Source: Marvania coccoides
Taxonomy: Eukaryota > Chlorophyta > Trebouxiophyceae > Chlorellales > Chlorellaceae
Reading direction: 5' to 3'
Length of the DNA stretch: 64,000 nucleotides
NCBI GenBank assembly: GCA_963854735.1
Contig: OY978098.1
Coordinates: forward strand, 744,001 to 808,000
Made by a program: the position numbers and the translations under genes. Below, in pieces: positions 55,406-64,000 of the stretch (the stretch's first letter is position 1; the number at the start of each line of letters is the position of its first letter). A model generated the notes under the pieces. The model ran no database searches. It was not told the origin of the DNA and saw nothing but the letters and a program-made list of their open reading frames with translations.

Positions 55406-57826
55406 ATGAGGCACATTGCGTCGTATTCAAACTGTGGGGTGACCCCAAGCCTTGGCCGCCAGGCAAACACCACCGTGCCGCACTCTTCTTCTCTATGGAG
55501 GCGACGACAGCCCGTCGCCGGGCCTCTGCCTTCTCTCCTACTACGCTGGCCATCCTTGCCTGCGCGCATCTCCCTGCAAACACCTCACGCATCATCCAGC
55601 GCAGCAGCCCAACCCGCAGCGAGCGGCCCCCCTGAGAAAGCAGAAAATGCCACTTCTTCCTCTAACGCTCCTGCTGCTGCAACCAACGATAAAAACACGA
55701 AACCCACCCAAAAAATCGACCCCAAAAGGCTGGCGTGGGAGGTGTTGTGGCCTGACCGTGCGTTGGCAGCCCTCACCGCAGTAGCCCTGGTGGTTACTGT
55801 GGGATTAACGTTGGCCTTTCCACTGGCCATCGGCGACCTTTTCGACGTGGTTAGACAACACCTAGCAGCCGTGGGAGCGCCCCAACTGAGCCCCGCCGCC
55901 GCCGCGGAGCGGCTGGGTCTCATGCAGACGGTCACAGAGGTGCAACGGGCCGCCGCCGCTGCCCCGCCTGAGTTCTTTTCGGTGCTGCTGCGGTTGTGCG
56001 CCTGCCTGGTGCTGTCCGCTGCAGGCAACGCAGCGGTGGCGTACCTGGCTCCACTGCTGGGCGAGCGGTTTGCGGTGCGCATGCGCAAGCGGCTGATGGC
56101 GGAGACGCTGGCCAAGGACCAGGCTTTCTTCGATGGAGTGGGCAAAGGGGACCTCACGGCGCGGTTGACCCTGGATGTGGCGGTGGTGCAGGCCACCGTG
56201 GCTGACTTTCTGGGCGCCAGAGGCTTCAGGTCCATGCTGGAGGTCATCTGCAGCCTGGCTATCATGTGAGCGATTTCTATTTTTATCAACAGTAGCAGCA
56301 GTTGATTCCTTCCTTTCTCTTTTCCTCCCTCTTATTTGCCCTATTTACAGCTGCATGAATGGCAGTTCTAAATTCCTTCACGTTTCCTTGTCTAATAATA
56401 CCGTCTTTTTGCAATGCTCTGTAGTGCTGCCAAGAACCCTCTGTTGGCGGTGGTCTGCTTCGTGGTCACCCCCACGCTGTCCTTTGTGCTGCGCAAGATC
56501 GTGGTCAACGCCGCCAAGCTCACCTACGCGCGCCAGTCCGCCGCAGCCCGCGCCATGGAGTTTGCCACCGACCGCCTCACAGCGGTGCGCACGGTGCAGC
56601 TGTTCGCCGCCGAGGACCGCGAGGCCGCTGCGTACGGTGCCCTGACCCAAGAAGGCTTCGAAATGGCGCGCAAGTGCGCCACGTTCCAGGGCGTGGTGGA
56701 GGGCTGTGGGCGGTTGGCTGTCAACGTGGGGACGCTCAGTTTGTTGGGCCTGGGCGGCTCCCTGGTGCTGGCGGGACAGATTTCGCTGGGAGCGCTTCTG
56801 GCTGCCAACGTGTACAACCTGTTTCTGTCCGTGGGGCTGTCCAGCCTCGCAGGGTCGTTAGGAGAGCTTGGTAAAGCGGTGGGCGCCATGGAGCGCATCG
56901 CAGAGGTAGTGGGAGCGGGAGAACGCGACCCTGCTGCCGCCGCCAGCACCCCCTTCGACGGTTCTGACCTTTCGTTCACGGGACAGCACGAAAAAGAGGC
57001 GGCCGTCAGCAGCAGCGGCGACCGGGGCGTGGCGGTTGAGCTGGAAGACATATGGTTTAAGTACGCAGGGCGGGAGGACTGGGCGCTGAAAGGCCTGAGC
57101 CTGCGGATTGCACCAGGCTCCACTCTGGCGTTGGTGGGCGCCTCGGGGGCGGGAAAATCCACCATTGCAGCGCTGTTGCTGGGACTGTACACCCCGGAAC
57201 GAGGCACTGTGACCGTGGACGGCGTTGCGCTCACGCCAGTGACCATTCCTGCAGTGCGCAACATCACTGGGGTGGTGCTGCAGCAGCCGTCGCTGCTGTC
57301 TGGCAGCGTCGCGGATCAAATCCGGCTGGGGGCACCCGAAAGCAGCGACGCTGAAGTCGAGGCCGCCGCCGCGGCTGCGCACGCTGCAGGGTTTGTGCAA
57401 GCCCTGCCGGACGGGTATAACACCGAGCTGGGGGAGCGGGGGCACTCCTTGAGCGGCGGGCAGCAGCAACGGCTCGCGATTGCGCGGGCTTTGGTGCGCC
57501 GCCCGCGGCTGCTGCTGCTGGACGAGCCCACGGCTGCGCTGGACGTTGAGTCGGAGCGGGCGGTGGACGATGCGTTGCGGGTAGTTACTGGGTGTACCAC
57601 GGTGATTATAGCGCACCGGCTGAGCACGGTGAGACGGGCAGACGCCATAGCGGTGGTTGACGGTGGCAGAGTGGTGGAGCAGGGCTCGCATAAGGAGCTG
57701 ATGGCGGTGGGGGGGGGGCACTACCGCCGCATGGTGCTGACCTCTGAGCTGGTGGGGTCCAACAGCGCGTCAGACAGCGAAGAGGAGGTGGCGGTGGCAG
57801 AAATGGATAAAGTCGTCTTGAACTAA
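55406..57826 (+). CDS. ABCB-type half-transporter, predicted organellar
   Basis: 753 residues from exons 55406..56265 and 56425..57826 (GT-AG, phase 2). An Arg/Ser-rich, acid-poor N-terminus (MRHIASYSNCGVTPSLGRQA, then SLWRRRQPVAG) looks like an organelle presequence. A six-helix membrane domain follows (about 115-430). The nucleotide-binding domain has Walker A GASGAGKST (about 525), Q-loop VVLQQPSLLSGS, signature LSGGQQQRLAIARAL (about 628), Walker B LLLLDEPTAALD and H-loop IIAHRLST. The closest layout is ABCB10/TAP-like half-transporters, which dimerise and export peptides, heme intermediates or metabolites; the substrate here is unknown. The tail is acidic (SASDSEEEVAVAEMD). All ATPase motifs are intact. 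Confidence 0.9.
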
Positions 57827-57983
57827 AACTGAAACAAAAATTTCCCTTTTTTCCTAGCTAAGTTCTAATATTTGATTGATGGCAGTATATTTTACATTCA
57901 AAGCATTATAAAAAAAAATATTTTGGTTGATTTTGAGGAAGATGCGAATTCTACAAGCGTCTGGGTCTTAACTATTACAACGG

Positions 57984-58837
57984 CTAAACTGCAGCGTCGT
58001 CCACCGCACTCTGCCACCCCTCGTACATCACCATCGGCCCCGCCACCTCCTTCATCTTCTCCTCCCCGTACAGCTGCTTCACCAGGGCCAGGGCAAACTC
58101 AAAAGCTGTACCAGGGCCGCGAGAAGTCGTCAAAATGCCGTCGACGACGACGCGGCGCTGCACCTCGCTGCCGTCAGACAGCTTGTCGGCAAAGGCGGGG
58201 TGGGCAGTGGCCTTTTTGCCCTTCAAGAGGCCTCGGGGCTCCAGCGCAACAGCCTGCGATATCATACATATATCATATACTGAAAATCGTTGTCTTAAAT
58301 ATTGAAGGGGGAAATGGTGTTGATCGTAGAGCAATACGCGAGTTGCAAATACTTGCCGGGGTGGCGCAGATGGCGGCGTGGGGCAGCCCTGCGGCAGCCT
58401 GCTTGTCGAGGAGACCGGTGAGGGCCTCCGAGTCGCGGAGACGCTCTGCGCCAGGCATGCCGCCTGGAAGAGCAATGAGATCAAAGTGCTCCGCAGTGAC
58501 GTCATCAATCATCTGAAAGAATGGAACGATAAAGAAAATTCCATGACGAATTAAAAAGCGATGATGACGGCAGGCGGGTTGGGTAGATAAAATATTATTA
58601 TTTCATATGACCAATATACTCCTATTATGTATGTATACGTAATATAACTAGCTCATCGCTTACCTTGTCCGCCACGAGATGGACGCCCCGGGAGCAGGCC
58701 ACCTGCAGGCCGGACTCCACCGAGGCCACGACGACTTTGGCACCAGCCCTCCGCAGAACATCGATAGTTATGACAGCTTCCATCTCCTCGCTGCCCGTGC
58801 CGATGGGGACTAGGACCTTCTTCTGTGCGGAAGCCAT
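57984..58837 (-). CDS. DJ-1/PARK7-like protein (DJ-1/PfpI superfamily)
   Basis: 199 residues from exons 58837..58664, 58512..58357 and 58253..57984. Single DJ-1 domain starting [17 protein letters not shown], with Glu18 in the conserved position. The reactive Cys is residue 107 in [11 protein letters not shown], matching plant DJ-1 (ICAAPAVAL), then [15 protein letters not shown] and [20 protein letters not shown]. Family members protect against oxidative and glyoxal stress; plant forms have glyoxalase or chaperone activity. Intron 2 is a clear GC-AG intron (CCCG|GCAAGT), falling within the nucleophile motif, and only this junction keeps ATPAVAL. No targeting peptide seen, so cytosolic is likely. 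Confidence 0.93.
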
Positions 58838-59415
58838 CGTCGCAACACAACAGCGGCGTCTAACCGAGCAAAATTTAGTGGGACGAAAATGTGATCTCTT
58901 TGAAATAATTGTATTAAATTGAAATTGCGCGGCGCTTGCGAGACTGAGCATGTCACACGTCGGTGGAATGCTTGTTGTCGCGTCGTCGAGATCGAAATAA
59001 AAATGCACGAAATGGAGAGAAGCCAAGCCACGTATGTTTGTTCTCCAAAATTTGACTTGGACCCAGACTTCCAAGCGAGCTCAGCTGCTAGCTTCCAGAT
59101 TTTTAATTAATCTGAATCTCATAATTATTCCATCTTGGCAGCACTATTCCAAGTTCTTAATCCTCTGTCTCTCCGCCGGAACCAGTTGTTTGAAAGTTGA
59201 TTCGCTTCAACGAATTACATCATCACCAGTCAAGGAAAATTAATTAATTAAACAAACGAGAGAAAGGAAAGGCAAATTTGGAGGGAGGAAGGATTGGCAT
59301 TCGCAGCAGTACTGCTAGCTAGTCGCTAGTCGTGATTAAAAAGAAAAATCTTTGTTTGTCTATTCTCAAAAATACAAGTAGTCAAAGGGTAGCTTGGGAG
59401 TAAAGAGGGATTGGT
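58838..59415. other. Spacer between DJ-1 and plastid Lys/Ala/Pro-rich gene
   Basis: 578 bp, both neighbours on the minus strand. It contains a CTAGCTAGTCGCTAGTCG stretch near 59315. No gene seen. Confidence 0.4.
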
Positions 59416-60373
59416 TCAAGCCTTCTTGGTGATGGAGCCCACCACCGAGCTGGCAATGGCCAGGCCTGCAAGCTCTGCTGCCACAACAGCACCAGCCTGG
59501 ATGGCAGGCGAGCCCAGGCTGAAAGCTGGAGCAGCGGCGGAGGCCGCAGCCTTAGTAGCGGCAGCAGGGGCAGCCACCTTGGCAGCGGCGACGGCAGCGG
59601 TGGCGGCGGCAGCGCTGGCGGCAACGGCAGCAGGCTGGACTGCGGGGGCAGCGGCAGCCTTCTTGGCGGCTGCGGGCTTGGGCTTGGGGGCGGCAGGGGC
59701 GGCCTTCTTCGCCGCGGGCTTGGGCTTGGGCGCTGCAGCCTTCTTGGCAGCGGGGGGAGGGGCGGAAATGGCGCCCTTCGGTACAGGAAGCTCCAGCCCA
59801 GCGGGGGCAGCCCCCTGCACACCGACCGAAGGCTTATCGAATTTCAAGGCCTTGGGGGCGGCCTTCTTAACAGGCTCAGTCTTTTTGGCTGCTGCGGGCT
59901 TGGGGGCAATAGCCTTCTTGGCCGCAGCAGGCTTGGGGGCAGCTGCGGGCTTGCCCTGAGCTTTGTACACAGCCGCAGGGGCAGCAGCCTTGGGCGCGGC
60001 CTTGATGGTCTTGGCGGCGACGTTTCCTGCTTTCTGCTGCTGGAGGAGCTGCTCCAGCAGCTCGCCCTGGGCGGGGCCCTTGGGGGCTGCCACGGCAGCA
60101 AAGGCGGGGGCCTCCGCAGAGATAAGCAACGCGGCCAATCCCGCCACTGCAGCGGCCTTGATGGGCGCGGCAATAGATTGCCTGCATTGAGGGGAAACGG
60201 GGTCAGCAGAAGGCCTCTTTTTGCCTCTTTTTTTTATTGAGGCCACTAGCCTGCAGTCGAGAGATCAACTACTCGCACCTCTCCTGGTCAGCCATGGTCA
60301 TCACGGTCTGCTTAGACGCCCTGGCGGGTTTGACCGCTGCGGCCCGCTGAATCTTGATCTGAAGAGACTGCAT
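59416..60373 (-). CDS. Predicted plastid Ala/Pro/Lys-rich protein with bipartite presequence
   Basis: 286 residues from exons 60373..60279 and 60181..59416 (GT-AG, phase 2). The N-terminus (MQSLQIKIQRAAAVKPARAS) is basic and acid-poor, as in a transit peptide. A hydrophobic stretch (AAAVAGLAALLISAEAPAFA) follows, ending A-F-A like a thylakoid lumen signal. The central part is low-complexity, built from AAPKPK and AAKKA units, resembling histone H1 tails. A C-terminal hydrophobic helix (AGAVVAAELAGLAIASSVVG) could anchor it in a membrane. I recognise no family. A nuclear H1-like role is possible but does not explain the presequence. AKP-rich repeats may vary in copy number. Confidence 0.68.
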
Positions 60374-61083
60374 TTTTGAATGATTTCAGGTGTCCTCAAA
60401 CGTGTGGGCCGCAGCAAAAAGATAGCTTGGTTCTATTTGTAAAAAATTAAGCACAATGCGCATTCATTGGGGCCTTGTTACAGCTGAATTCAACCCTGAT
60501 TGCTTTTTCAATCCTGCAAAATCTTTCTTTCCTTGGTTGCAGGTTGGTTGTTGTTGGCGTGGCGGGGTTGATAACAATAGAGGGCGAAACGTAAAGGGGG
60601 CTACCTGCTGTGTTGGCGCCTTTTCCCTCCCAGCATGCTGTCATGTTTGGTGCCTGCCTGCTGGACAGAGCTTGTCGAGCTAAGCTCAGCTTAGCTGCAT
60701 TGCAGCCTTTCTCTCATGGTTTCTAACGTGCTGACTTTTGAAGGCAGCATCTTAAACGGTTGCCATCAAACACGCGATGAGTGCAGGACTTGTCTACGTG
60801 CCAACTAAAATCATTCAACCGAGCGGCTGTATCTGCGTTTATTCCTTTGCAAAAAAATGTACGTAGATTGCTATTATTTCACTGCATGAACAGAAATAAA
60901 CAACCAAACACACAGAAACGGAAAGAATCGATATAATAGGAACGTTTTATGTTTGTAAAGTTAGCTCGGGGCCAAAGGGCCGTCACAAAATACTGACTCT
61001 GCTGCAAATCACTCTCCTTCCCCAATCACTCTCCTTCCTCAACGCTCTCTCTCTCCTCTCGCATTTATACTTGACCCGCTTCC
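60374..61083. other. Spacer between plastid Lys/Ala/Pro-rich gene and CYP51
   Basis: 710 bp, both neighbours on the minus strand. TTATTT/TTTATT words near 60838-60896 are possible CYP51 3'-end signals on the minus strand. No gene or RNA seen. Confidence 0.4.
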
Positions 61084-62673
61084 TCACAGCTTCCTGCGGG
61101 TGTACCTCACGCTGCAGGGCTTGGGTCCGATGACCATCGAGGTGTAGTCTGGCTCAGGGAAGGGGTCTAGCATTTCAAATTCAAAGTTGCGCAGCAGGAT
61201 GCTCCAGATGGTCTTCACCTGCAGCATTGCAAACTGCTGGCCCATGCACGCGTGCCGCCCAGCCCCGAAACCCATGTAGGAGAACGGCACGCCGCTGCTC
61301 TGCTCCTCCCGCGGCTTGGTGAACCGGTCGGGCTGGTACTCGTTGGCGTCCTTGAACACCCACTCGAGGCGGTGGGCGAAGGTGGGGGAGCAGGCCACGA
61401 TGTGGTCTTTCGGCACCACAAATTTCACGCCCTTGGAGTTGGTGACCTCGAAGGCCTCCTTGGAGTAGCGCATGACCATGATGAGGGGCGGGCCCATGCG
61501 CAGCGCCTCGTGGATGTTCCAGTGCAGCGTGTTCATCGAGTTGAGGACATCAAAATCGAGAACGTCGCCGTGCTCTGCCACCACCTTGCGCTGCTCTGCC
61601 ACCGCCGCGTCGTACCACTGGCGGTTGTCCATCATGCGCAAGCCTGTCCACGACGATGTCACAGTGGAGGTGTGCTGCCCAGCGAACAGCGTGGCGATGA
61701 GAAGACCAGTTATCTCGCCGTCGTTCAGCTTGCGCCCGCCGTTGACCTTCTGGTAGTTGGCGTCCATCAGCACCTGTAGCATGTCCGCCTCCTTGACGCC
61801 CTTGACGCGGCGCGCCTCCAGCACCTTTTTAAACACGCCGTGCAGCTGCTCACGCGCGGCATCGCGCTTGCGGTGGTAAGACGTCGGCGCATAGGGGAAA
61901 ATGACGGACAGCGGGCGCATACCATCGTCCAGATCGTGGTACAGGTCTGCCACCTCGCGGAACATGTGCTCCCTCACCTCCCGGCCTAGCAGCGTGCGAG
62001 ACGCAGTCATGATGATCAACTCCCCGAAAACCTCCATCAAATCCACAATGCCGGTGTCGTCCCACTTGGCGAAGTACTCCTCCGCCTCCTGGACGAACAT
62101 AGGCACGTAGGACTTGAGCTTGGCGGACTTTAAGGCGTCGCCGACGATGCGAAACTGCTCGGCGCGAATCTTCACGTCCACGTCGTAAACGACGCCCTTG
62201 CCGAAAGTGGGGACGTTGAAGTTGTAGACCTCAGTCTGGGACATCTTGTCGTCGGTGGAGTTGAAGAAGTGGGGGGCAACGTATGGCCCGATCAGAAAGG
62301 TCATCTTTTTGTGAAGGATGGGGATGGTAAACACCTCGCCGTGCTTGTCATACATCTCAGTCATGAGCTCCAACGGACCCTGCGCAGAGCGGTGTAATTT
62401 TGAGGGGGTTGGGGCCGGGAAAATAGGGTCTAAGGAGGGGTGGCGGGAAAATAAGACATTTAATAGTTTGGTTTTTAATACCTTGCTGAACTTGATGAGG
62501 CCGCCGACAAAAGGGATGCCTTCATCCACGGGCGGGGCCTTGCCATGAAACTTGTTGGACAGCACCCGCAGCGCGATGGCTGCCAGGGCCACCACCAGCG
62601 TGGCCGCCGCAATGAGGGTCCCAAGGGGCAGCGCCTGCACCCCTGCAGACAAAGCCGCGATGTCCACTGCCAT
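61084..62673 (-). CDS. CYP51: CYP51, sterol (obtusifoliol) 14-alpha-demethylase
   Basis: ER-bound cytochrome P450 that removes the C-14 methyl of sterol precursors; obtusifoliol is the usual green-lineage substrate. 495 residues from exons 62673..62482 and 62379..61084 (GT-AG, phase 0). N-terminal membrane anchor (LIAAATLVVALAAIALRVL), then GIPFVGGLIKFSK|GPLELM. I-helix ATLFAGQHTST with the AGxxTS motif; ExxR in NIHEALRMGP; heme ligand Cys in FGAGRHACMG (about 433-442). The substrate-site block YNFNVPTFGKGVVYDV is typical of CYP51. Length is usual for the family. It is head-to-head with the Mis18-like gene, 314 bp apart. Confidence 0.95.
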   Translation of the reverse strand: MAVDIAALSAGVQALPLGTLIAAATLVVALAAIALRVLSNKFHGKAPPVDEGIPFVGGLIKFSKVLKTKLLNVLFSRHPSLDPIFPAPTPSKLHRSAQGPLELMTEMYDKHGEVFTIPILHKKMTFLIGPYVAPHFFNSTDDKMSQTEVYNFNVPTFGKGVVYDVDVKIRAEQFRIVGDALKSAKLKSYVPMFVQEAEEYFAKWDDTGIVDLMEVFGELIIMTASRTLLGREVREHMFREVADLYHDLDDGMRPLSVIFPYAPTSYHRKRDAAREQLHGVFKKVLEARRVKGVKEADMLQVLMDANYQKVNGGRKLNDGEITGLLIATLFAGQHTSTVTSSWTGLRMMDNRQWYDAAVAEQRKVVAEHGDVLDFDVLNSMNTLHWNIHEALRMGPPLIMVMRYSKEAFEVTNSKGVKFVVPKDHIVACSPTFAHRLEWVFKDANEYQPDRFTKPREEQSSGVPFSYMGFGAGRHACMGQQFAMLQVKTIWSILLRNFEFEMLDPFPEPDYTSMVIGPKPCSVRYTRRKL

Positions 62674-62987
62674 TGTCACAAAGTTTGCACCACAGCGAGT
62701 GCCCGAACACAACTGGCTGCTTTCGAGGAGAAAAAGGTCGATCGATCAGAGCTCGTTCATCAACTCCAACAAACTGAGGGGGCGCTGGCGCGGCAGCAGT
62801 GTTCAGATCGGCACCAGGCAGGTGTTCTGACGCTTGACTTCCCGTCTACGTCGCTTTTGAGGCATCAGGCGGGCTGCGTGCACCGTCTTTCTTTGAAGCC
62901 TTTTGAATTCTTTTCTCTGCTACAGCCAGCGTGGCGCACCTGATCCGCTGTTTGGGCCGATGCAGCAGCAAAAAAATACCCATTAAT
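62674..62987. promoter_or_regulatory. Divergent spacer between CYP51 and Mis18-like gene
   Basis: 314 bp with promoters of both genes. It is relatively GC-rich, with no motif recognised. Confidence 0.4.
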
Positions 62988-63751
62988 ATGCCTCCCAAGA
63001 CCTCGGTCTCATTCGACCCACTGCCAGGCGTGGTGCTGCAATGCTCCAGCTGCAAAACGATCGTGGGCGACACCCAAGAGTTTGTGTGTGCCGCCACACT
63101 CCCCAATGCAAAGCTCATCGTCATCAGAGGTAATAAAATAAATACCATGCCGTCGAGCTGCAAAAATCACGTCTTTTCCAGTCTAAACACTGTCACCGCC
63201 CCTGTCGCCGCCATGAACTGCTTTTATTGGCTGCGTTTTTTAGTATTTTATTTCGAAACAATCCGACCCATTATTTATCACTACGCTTACCACCCCTTGC
63301 AGCTGCCACCGACGTGACCGTCGACCGCATCCCCACCACTGCCACCTCTCAAGGCCGCCGCCAAACTTTCTTCCACGTGTGCTGCGCGGGCTGCGGCAGC
63401 GCACTGGGCAGGATGTACACTGACGCGCCCCCCAACCTGGCAGCCCTGGTCAACACCTTTGCGTTTGAAGTTGCCAAGTGCGTGAGCTACCGGGTTGGGT
63501 CAGCGGAGTTGAGAGTTACTGGGCAAGGGGCAGCGGCAGAAGGGGAAGACGCGGGGGCAGCAGATGGAATGGGTCACCCACCAGCCAACGGAGGAGCGGC
63601 AGCGGCAATGCATGGGGCAGACGTGGGAGAGATGGTGGCGAGGATGGAGGCGCTAGAGTCAGAGCTGTTGAAGATGCAGGGCATGATTCTGCTGCACGAC
63701 ACGCAGCTGCAAGGGTTGCCAGGCTACCCCACGCCGCCCCCCGACGGGTGA
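62988..63751 (+). CDS. Mis18-like protein (Yippee/Mis18 fold), predicted CENP-A loading factor
   Basis: 196 residues from exons 62988..63129 and 63303..63751 (GT-AG, phase 1). Two zinc-binding CxxC pairs: C19/C22 in VVLQCSSCKTIVGD and C75/C78 in VCCAGCGSALG. This is followed by LAALVNTFAFEVAKCVSYRV and GSAEL, matching the end of the Mis18 domain (YxLGSSEL). The C-terminus has a coiled coil (VARMEALESELLKMQGM), the part by which Mis18 subunits oligomerise in animals. In animals and fission yeast Mis18 primes centromeres for new CENP-A. Assignment to Mis18 rather than plain Yippee rests on the GSAEL end and the coiled coil. Confidence 0.75.
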
Positions 63752-63920
63752 TGAGCGAACTTGTAGTTAAAGAAAACAAATTTGACGCTTTAAAAAAAAA
63801 TGCATAAAAAATGTACCAAAATAAAACACATACTAATGGTTTGTACTCTCTGTATACTCGTTACGCGTACCAAAAAAATGGACTTCAATGCGAACATTAA
63901 AAACATAAATAAACACACTT

Positions 63921-64000
63921 TCACAAGTCGAGACTTTCCACACCCTCCACTTCGTCGTCGTCTCCGGCACCTAATAATGGCTGCACGAGGTTATTATCAT
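63921..64000 (-). CDS. C-terminal end of a gene entering from the right edge
   Basis: Open frame read from the right edge and ending at TGA 63921-63923: NNLVQPLLGAGDDDEVEGVE then SLDL. The acidic tail looks like a genuine protein end, but is too short to name. An acceptor-like CATTATTAG lies just before GTGCCG, so this could also be partly intron. Confidence 0.4.
   Translation of the reverse strand, partial: DNNLVQPLLGAGDDDEVEGVESLDL

Overview
The window is nuclear DNA of a photosynthetic eukaryote, most likely a unicellular green alga. Its coding exons are GC-rich, its introns short, and its spacers AT-rich with long mononucleotide runs. It carries about 35 protein genes and about 64 inferred introns on both strands, with no operons. 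The plant-lineage evidence is plastid-style transit peptides, a CYP51 sterol 14-demethylase, a (S)-ureidoglycine aminohydrolase, and plant-like MED4 and DJ-1 proteins. I cannot name the genus. No tRNA, rRNA or CRISPR array was seen.

Layout: 0-7.4 kb holds TRAPPC2 (cut by the left edge), a TM9SF/nonaspanin, a PNPase-family protein and PDCD5. From 7.6 to 16.9 kb come a rhamnosyltransferase-like gene, a chitin deacetylase-like gene, ureidoglycine aminohydrolase, a secreted subtilase and a low-complexity protein. From 17 to 25.3 kb come a helical protein of unknown function, PrimPol, MED4 and a plastid glycine-rich protein. From 25.8 to 36.5 kb there is a cluster of type II membrane glycosyltransferases: three rhamnosyltransferase-like genes and two tandem GT61 genes. 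From 36.8 to 47.5 kb come a J-protein, LSM2, a cyclophilin-SYF2 fusion, an INSIG-like protein, a tetraspanin-like protein and a long coiled-coil protein. From 47.6 to 55.0 kb I infer a KDZ/Plavaka-type DNA transposon, with a transposase and a divergent unknown gene inside diverged terminal inverted repeats. From 55.4 to 64 kb come an ABC half-transporter, DJ-1, a plastid Ala/Pro/Lys-rich protein, CYP51, a Mis18-like protein and the tail of one more gene.

Themes: the glycosyltransferases (DxDD or GT61 motifs, N-terminal membrane anchors) plus the polysaccharide deacetylase suggest Golgi and secreted work on a cell-wall or scale glycan. CYP51 and the INSIG-like protein both belong to sterol biology. 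LSM2 and the cyclophilin-SYF2 fusion are spliceosomal and share one divergent promoter region. Splicing is itself unusual here: about nine of the 64 inferred introns start with GC instead of GT, and one leaves PDCD5 exon 1 with only its ATG.

The best candidate for something undescribed is the roughly 7.4-kb element at 47603-54971. Exon boundaries throughout are my own readings of splice signals, checked by reading frame and remembered family sequences, not by transcripts or database searches.
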